A stretch of DNA of 64,000 nucleotides from positions 1 through 64,000 of the forward strand of contig CAXBFG010000001.1 in assembly GCA_963975155.1 (NCBI GenBank). Reading direction: 5' to 3'. Below the pieces are notes generated by a model that was not told the DNA's origin, searched no databases, and saw nothing but the letters and a program-made list of their open reading frames with translations. Within the stretch, counting starts at the first letter, position 1, and every line of letters begins with the position of its first letter. Made by a program: the position numbers and the translations under genes. Below are positions 58,883-64,000 of the stretch, in pieces. The stretch comes from UBA5109 sp963975155 (GTDB taxonomy: Bacteria > Pseudomonadota > Gammaproteobacteria > Pseudomonadales > Pseudohongiellaceae).

Positions 58883-61081
58883 ATGAAAAAATGTAATCAA
58901 CATCCGGGCAAGCGCTCAAAATTAGCGTGGCCTATCGCGGCCATCGTGGCTCTGACACCGGGCCTGCTAAGTTCATCGGTGTTCGCACAAGCCGGCGCCC
59001 TGGAAGAAATCGTGGTAACGGCGCAAAGACGGGAACAAGCCATACAGGACGTTCCGATCAGTATTACAGCCTTCAGTGCTGAAGATCTGGTTTCTCGTAA
59101 TATCGAGAATGTCGAGAACCTGAATATCTTACTGCCCAATGTCATGATCCGTGGTGGCGGAACAACCGGACCAACCCAAGGTAACTTCACTATGCGTGGT
59201 GTGCCGGGTGTCGCCCGTTATCTGGACGGTGTGGCTCAGACGTCAACCAACGGCTCATTAGCCAATGTGGTGGAGTTGCAACGAATTGAAGTGTTGAAAG
59301 GACCACAAGGCACCCTGTTTGGCAAGAATGCTATGGGCGGCGCAATCTCTTATGTGTCACGAGCTCCGGCTGAAGAATTTGGTGCGCGCATCATTGGCAC
59401 CATGGGTAATTTCAATCAAAAGCAACTGACGGCGAATGTCGATATTCCCCTCAGCGATGATTTTCTGACCAAAGTGACCTATTTCACCAGCCAGAAAGAC
59501 GGTTATGTAGCGAGTGGCATTACCGGCGTAGACCATGGCGACGAAAATGATACCGTACTGCGTTTTGATTCACTTTGGCATGCCAGTCAGGATGTTGATG
59601 TTCGCTTCGATATCACTTCAAACCAGCGTAATCCCCGTTATATGCAAGCTGACGTGCTTTATGATGTAGTAGAAACCCAGGGCATGGTGGTCAACTATAA
59701 CAATAATGGGTTCCCGTTTACGGATGCGACGGATGCCTTCGGTAAAATTGAGCAATATCAAAACAGCTCACTCTATTCAGGGCCAGGCTGGATTTTCGAT
59801 GCCACTTCAGCCAACGTGACCATCGACTGGAATATCAATGATTACCTGGCCTTAAGATCGATTACCGGTGCCAGGAAAATTGACAGCCAGACCCTGTCTG
59901 ATCTGGACGCATCACGCTACCAGTTTTTTGAAATATTTACTCATACTCAATCTAAGGAAAAAAGTCAGGAATTCCAGCTGCTGGGTGATGGCGACAAGTT
60001 TGACTGGGTGCTGGGTTTTTATGCCAACAGCGTTGATAGTACAAGTCGCCGTTTTGATTTCCAGTTTGTTGAATTTGCGCCTCGTAACACCAACTGGATT
60101 ACGGAAAATGAACAGGCCGATACATCCCTTTTCTTTGAAGGTACCTATGACATTACGAACGATCTGAGTGTAACTGTTGGCGGACGTTATTCAGAAGAAG
60201 ACACTTCTGGAGGTCAGTGGGATGCAGACTCTCCGATACCTACCTGGCCGGATTTAAGTCACACCTTTGTCAAAGGCCCCGCGACCAATATCAGTGCGGA
60301 TACAACCTTTTATAAATTTACCCCTCGTCTTTCTGCCCAGTATAGCTGGACAGATGACATCATGACATACGCAACATATGCGGAAGGCTTCAATGGTGGT
60401 GGCGTCAACGTCACGCCAAATCCCGATGGCAGTTTCGGAGCCTATACCGGAGAAACCCTCAAGCAATTCGAGCTGGGTTTCCGTTCAACCTGGTTTAATA
60501 ACAGCCTGCGACTCAATGCCGCCTATTTCGATGGCACCTGGGAAGATATGCTGGTCGGTGAAGCACTGGTTCCGGGTCGTATTGTGCAAACCAATGCCGG
60601 TGAAGCTGAGATATCAGGTTTTGAGTTAGATGTTGTATGGGCAGTGACAGACGACTTCCAGTTGAATATTTCAGGCGGTCTTCTTGATACGGCCTATACC
60701 GAACTGGGAACAACTACGACGATTGCGCTGAATTCATCTTTTGCCTTCGCACCTGAAAAGCAATATTCAGCGGGTGCGCAATATGACATCAATTCATCTA
60801 ATGGTGACGTTGTCTCCATAAGAGCTGACTATGGCTGGACTGATGAATTTGTAACAATCCAGGACATTCGCCTGCAGAAATTACAGGAATCCTATGGTTT
60901 GTTGAGCGGTCGTATAACTTATACGCCGCTAAACGCCGATTGGAATCTTGCAATCTGGGGCAGAAACCTGACCAATGAATGGTACCAGCTGGGTGGCTTT
61001 GGCGCCTTCCTGGGTGGTGTTGACCAAGGTGTTGTTTCACGTCCTCGTGAATATGGTCTGACACTGAGTATGGAATTCTAG
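58883..61081 (+). CDS. TonB-dependent receptor (no signalling domain)
   Basis: The protein has 732 aa. The signal peptide (to about residue 35, SVFAQ) is followed by a TonB box-like EEIVVTAQRR, a plug (DVPISITAFSAEDLVSRNIENVENLNILLPNVMIRG..., MRGVPGVARYLDGV, VLKGPQGTLFGKNAMGGAI) and a barrel ending in LTLSMEF with terminal Phe. It is close in sequence to the receptor at 62939, so the two are paralogs. It is divergent from a sulfatase and upstream of an ECF sigma/FecR pair. The substrate is perhaps a sulfated organic compound. Confidence 0.95.
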   Translation: MKKCNQHPGKRSKLAWPIAAIVALTPGLLSSSVFAQAGALEEIVVTAQRREQAIQDVPISITAFSAEDLVSRNIENVENLNILLPNVMIRGGGTTGPTQGNFTMRGVPGVARYLDGVAQTSTNGSLANVVELQRIEVLKGPQGTLFGKNAMGGAISYVSRAPAEEFGARIIGTMGNFNQKQLTANVDIPLSDDFLTKVTYFTSQKDGYVASGITGVDHGDENDTVLRFDSLWHASQDVDVRFDITSNQRNPRYMQADVLYDVVETQGMVVNYNNNGFPFTDATDAFGKIEQYQNSSLYSGPGWIFDATSANVTIDWNINDYLALRSITGARKIDSQTLSDLDASRYQFFEIFTHTQSKEKSQEFQLLGDGDKFDWVLGFYANSVDSTSRRFDFQFVEFAPRNTNWITENEQADTSLFFEGTYDITNDLSVTVGGRYSEEDTSGGQWDADSPIPTWPDLSHTFVKGPATNISADTTFYKFTPRLSAQYSWTDDIMTYATYAEGFNGGGVNVTPNPDGSFGAYTGETLKQFELGFRSTWFNNSLRLNAAYFDGTWEDMLVGEALVPGRIVQTNAGEAEISGFELDVVWAVTDDFQLNISGGLLDTAYTELGTTTTIALNSSFAFAPEKQYSAGAQYDINSSNGDVVSIRADYGWTDEFVTIQDIRLQKLQESYGLLSGRITYTPLNADWNLAIWGRNLTNEWYQLGGFGAFLGGVDQGVVSRPREYGLTLSMEF

Positions 61082-61158
61082 ATGTAACTTGAGGCGGTGC
61101 TAACAGAGGCCGTTTATAAGTTCATATTTATAATTCACATTTAATGATGAAATAGCCT

Positions 61159-61188
61159 AAACTGATCCAGCATTTGCTGGATCAGTTT
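61159..61188. terminator. Perfect 14-base hairpin after TonB receptor gene
   Basis: AAACTGATCCAGCA and TGCTGGATCAGTTT arms with a TT centre. It lies 78 bases past the receptor stop. The stem ends in TTT but no longer T run follows. It probably ends the receptor transcript or protects its 3' end. Confidence 0.6.
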
Positions 61189-61261
61189 ATTAGGACAGTT
61201 GGAAAACTGATCTGATAAAAATGTAGTGGGCTAATTTCGTTGTTAAAAGAGGAATTTAATA

Positions 61262-61817
61262 GTGGATTTTCAAACTAATAATAAAAATAAAATTATTGAG
61301 CGTGAGGAAAATTCAGATAAAGGTAACGAAAATTTCAAGAAAATTGAAAAATATCAGGCAGGCTTACAAAAGTTTCTTGAAATCAGGGTTAAATCCGAAG
61401 CCATTGCTGTTGAATTGACGCAAGATACGTTTGAACGTTTTATAAATATTGATTCTCCGGAAAAAAATAGAATTTCCACGCGCATTCCTATTCAAGATTG
61501 CTTCAAACCTGGCCTTGAATTATTTGCGGCGTGAAAAAATATATGTGGTTCCTGCTCAGGGTGATGATGGGCAGGATGATGTTAGTTCAAAAGAACCATC
61601 ACCCGAAGAGTGGGCTCAGTATGATGAGCTGCAGGTGAAATTTAATAAGGCCTATGCGACATTGCCCAAGAAGTGTCAGGAAATATTTTATTTAAGAAGA
61701 GTACCGGAATTGTCGACAAAAGAAATTTCAGAAAGACTTGGTATTTCTCAGCGTATGGTACAGAAGTATTTAATCAGGATTATGAAGCATTTTCGAAAAA
61801 ATCTGATAACAGATTAA
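61262..61817 (+). pseudogene. ECF (FecI-like) sigma factor gene with a one-base frameshift
   Basis: The first frame starts at GTG 61262 (AGAGGA upstream) and holds region 2 up to LTQDTFERFINIDSPEK. The next frame holds FPRAFLFKIASNLALNYLRREK and region 4 (LPKKCQEIFYLRRVPELSTKEISERLGISQRMVQKYL) and ends at 61817. The frames meet at the A7 tract 61461-61467. With six A, one 184-aa protein of normal ECF length results. It precedes fecR and a signalling receptor. It may be a true inactivation, a phase-variable tract, a slippage-decoded gene or a sequencing error. Confidence 0.88.
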
Positions 61818-61856
61818 CAGTATTGTCATGAATTTGGTGAGAGCATTAACAGCGTA

Positions 61857-62900
61857 ATGAGTAAAAGAAAAATTTCACTACAGGCCTATGATTGGGCTAT
61901 CCGACTGCAGTTGGGAGATATCCGTGAACGGGAACTGGAAGATTATCTTGACTGGATTGAGAGTCACCCGCTGGAAGCAGAAAATGTAGATGAGCTGGAA
62001 AGGCTCTGGGATCAGATATCCCATTTAAAAATTACTCCGCCAACTTCCTTACAGGTGCATGGTGATTACCGATGGTCTGCTATTTCCCGTACGACTGAAA
62101 TAGTCAAAAGCTGGCTTTCTCAAGGAGCTAATCTTGCATTCCTCTTGCTTGTCATGATGGTAAGCTCTTTTGTATTTATTCAACTCGATAAGAATGATTT
62201 TGGCATATTGTATGAAACTGATCGTGCTGAAATGACAACGGTAAATTTGGCGGATGGTTCAACGGCTAATATGAATGTGCTATCTACAATGCGTATTGAT
62301 TTTTCTGACAATATTCGACATGTGATTTTAAGTGAGGGTGAAGTTTCATTTGATGTTGCCCCGGACAGAAATAGACCGTTTATTGTGAGTGTTGACGATA
62401 GTGAGGTCTATGCTCTGGGAACAGAATTTAATGTCAAGATTAACCCCGAACAGGGTTTATCAGTCATTTTGCTTGAGGGAATAATTCGGGTTTCTACTAA
62501 TTTAAATGCTGATCAGGATGTCGCAACTGAAATCCTGAGTGAACCTGGAGAAAGGGCCCGGATTTTGCCGCTACCTGTATTAGAGAATAGGCGTTCACAG
62601 TTATCACTATCTTCGATAGAAGTATCAAGAGAAGAGATTGAAAGTGCACTCTCATGGCGACAGGAACGACTGATTTTTGAAGGGCAAACATTGCAGGAGG
62701 CTATCGCAGAGATTAATCGCTATACAACCCATACAATACGCCTATTCGATACTGTGTCAGGTGAGGAGATGGCGGTCTATGGTGTATTTAACACTGGCGA
62801 TTGGGAAGGTTTTGTCAGCGCAATTGAAAGTAGTTTCCCTCTGAGAGGTGAGCAGGTACGTTCAGATGTAACTGTCTTAAGACCTATTTCAAGAAATTAA
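61857..62900 (+). CDS. FecR-like anti-sigma regulator
   Basis: The protein has 347 aa. The N-terminal cytoplasmic part (KRKISLQAYDWAIRLQLGDIRERELEDYLDWIESHPLEAENVDELERLWDQI, the DUF4880 type) binds the sigma factor. One membrane span (about 91-110) leads to the periplasmic FecR domain (VNLADGSTANMNVLSTMRIDF; YALGTEFNVKINPEQGLSVILLEGIIRVS) and a secretin-like end (LIFEGQTLQEAIAEINRYTTHTIRLFD). It passes the signal from the receptor STN domain to the sigma factor. Confidence 0.93.
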   Translation: MSKRKISLQAYDWAIRLQLGDIRERELEDYLDWIESHPLEAENVDELERLWDQISHLKITPPTSLQVHGDYRWSAISRTTEIVKSWLSQGANLAFLLLVMMVSSFVFIQLDKNDFGILYETDRAEMTTVNLADGSTANMNVLSTMRIDFSDNIRHVILSEGEVSFDVAPDRNRPFIVSVDDSEVYALGTEFNVKINPEQGLSVILLEGIIRVSTNLNADQDVATEILSEPGERARILPLPVLENRRSQLSLSSIEVSREEIESALSWRQERLIFEGQTLQEAIAEINRYTTHTIRLFDTVSGEEMAVYGVFNTGDWEGFVSAIESSFPLRGEQVRSDVTVLRPISRN

Positions 62901-62938
62901 AGGCGTAACGGAATAATTATAAATATAAAAACAACGTT

Positions 62939-64000
62939 ATGTTGATTTGTGGTGCTTTTAAATTTGCGGTTTATCAAACAGAAAAAAAACTGATAAAACT
63001 ATCAGCTTCCCTCTATCTCTGTAGTCCCTTTTTATGCTCAGTTTTTTTTATGGTTACCTTGACACTGGTTTCAAGCTTCGTACATGCCCAGATTCCTCAA
63101 GTAGATTTCAATATTCAATCACAACCATTGAATGACGCGTTAGTGCAATTTTCTGCCCAGACGGGTATCCAGTTTATATATACCGAAGATGGGGTGCTGG
63201 AAACCGAAACAGACGGACTAAATGGGTTTCAATCGATAAACGAAGGACTGAATTTGTTGTTGGATGGAACAGGCTACACCTATGAGTTCAGTAATCCGGA
63301 TACGGTAAGAATATTTAAAGCAATAGATTCAGATATTTTAAGTTCAGACTGGGGTGCAGAGTTTGCTGATGATGGACTGAGCTCCATGAATGACGAAGAA
63401 ATCAATGCAGAAACTTCACAAACTGGCAGTGAATCAAACTCAATATCTCATCGTGATAGAACACTGCAGGAAGTCATTGTTACGGCCAGAATGCGAGAAG
63501 AGGATATTCAGGATGTCCCGATCAGTATTATGACCTTCAGTACTGAAGATATGGAAAGCAGATCCATAGACAATGTTTTTGATATGAATGTGTTACTGCC
63601 AAATGTGAATATTAGAAGTGAGGGAACCAGTGCGTCCACCGGCCAATTTGTCATTAGAGGTGTGCCGGGTGTAGCTCGTTACGTAGACGGAGTCCCGCAA
63701 CATGCAAACGAAGGTGCACTTTTTAATATTCTGGAGTTGGAGCGTATTGAAGTACTGCGTGGGCCACAGGGTACTTTGTTTGGCAAGAATGCCTTAAGTG
63801 GGGCTATTCAGTATATTACCCGCAAACCAGGTGAAGAATTTAGTACACGCCTGAAAATGACCATGGGTAGCTTTAACCGACGCGATATAGTCGCGAATAT
63901 CGATATTCCTTTATCAGAGACTTTATTTTCCAAGCTTACAGCTGCCAGTCTGAATCGTGATGGCTTTGTCGATACTGCAGTGCCAGATTTCAAGCATGGA
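62939..64000 (+). CDS. TonB-dependent receptor with STN signalling domain (partial, runs off end)
   Basis: The frame is open for 354 codons and continues past the window. The ATG at 62939 gives a long n-region; the ATG at 63050 gives a normal signal peptide (MVTLTLVSSFVHAQ) and may be the true start. The STN domain (IPQVDFNIQSQPLNDALVQFSAQTGIQFIY...LNLLLDGTGYTYEF) is followed by a linker, the VIVTAR box and a plug (DVPISIMTFSTEDMESRSID; IRGVPGVARYVDGV; VLRGPQGTLFGKNALSG). With fecR and the sigma gene it forms a FecA-type surface-signalling set. Confidence 0.92.
   Translation, partial: MLICGAFKFAVYQTEKKLIKLSASLYLCSPFLCSVFFMVTLTLVSSFVHAQIPQVDFNIQSQPLNDALVQFSAQTGIQFIYTEDGVLETETDGLNGFQSINEGLNLLLDGTGYTYEFSNPDTVRIFKAIDSDILSSDWGAEFADDGLSSMNDEEINAETSQTGSESNSISHRDRTLQEVIVTARMREEDIQDVPISIMTFSTEDMESRSIDNVFDMNVLLPNVNIRSEGTSASTGQFVIRGVPGVARYVDGVPQHANEGALFNILELERIEVLRGPQGTLFGKNALSGAIQYITRKPGEEFSTRLKMTMGSFNRRDIVANIDIPLSETLFSKLTAASLNRDGFVDTAVPDFKHG

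Overview
The window looks like chromosomal DNA of a gammaproteobacterium, probably a free-living marine or aquatic heterotroph. The class I FBP aldolase (fbaB), YheS, UmuDC, RimK, RIO kinase and EptA proteins are all of gammaproteobacterial type. The moderate G+C, the many exported oxidoreductases and hydrolases and the TonB receptors fit that lifestyle. I cannot name the genus from sequence alone.

Region 1 (1-9200) is a genomic island integrated in a tRNA-Arg(ACG) gene. The last 47 bases of the tRNA locus (146-192) recur exactly at 9152-9198, followed by what looks like the original tRNA terminator. A tyrosine recombinase, an excisionase-like HTH protein and two XRE-type regulators lie at the left end. 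Next comes a three-gene integron-type cassette array with three attC sites and no integron integrase (2943-4914). The right half carries aromatic or quinone metabolism genes (DODA-type extradiol dioxygenase, DoxX, LysR, VOC protein, Tat-exported intradiol dioxygenase). A family of palindromes (TGTCYGCTTT...AAAGCRGACA) separates these transcription units and recurs outside the island around 17-18.3 kb.

Region 2 (9.2-27.9 kb) holds a glycine-zipper lipoprotein; an hsp20-lon pair divergent from fbaB with an FNR/ANR-like box between them; a relic of an integrase; a Met-rich TonB receptor; and assorted small enzymes (DsbA-like, SnoaL-like, alpha/beta hydrolase, two methyltransferases, retropepsin-like protease). 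It ends with a 4-cresol dehydrogenase/eugenol hydroxylase-type flavocytochrome operon and a LysR gene.

Region 3 (27.9-41 kb) has two structured non-coding elements next to an SRAP-umuD-umuC mutagenesis operon. These are followed by an SGNH hydrolase, a DASS transporter, DUF2889, HD-domain, GST/TetR/NTF2, RIO kinase, glutaredoxin-like and YheS ABC-F genes.

Region 4 (41-50.9 kb) has a four-gene run of exported enzymes resembling the lower part of a ring-cleavage pathway (SnoaL-like, VOC, ACMSD-type amidohydrolase, FAH). Beside it is a resistance-like cluster: eptA with a PmrA-type box, a CatB-type acetyltransferase and a class D beta-lactamase. An exported hydrolase and an MHS transporter follow.

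Region 5 (50.9-64 kb) is a minus-strand cluster rimK / M14 aspartoacylase-like / MscS / two MgtE-type genes / aroE. It is followed by a sulfatase divergent from a TonB receptor, then an ECF sigma gene (interrupted by a one-base frameshift in an A7 tract), a fecR gene and a second, signalling TonB receptor that runs off the window end.
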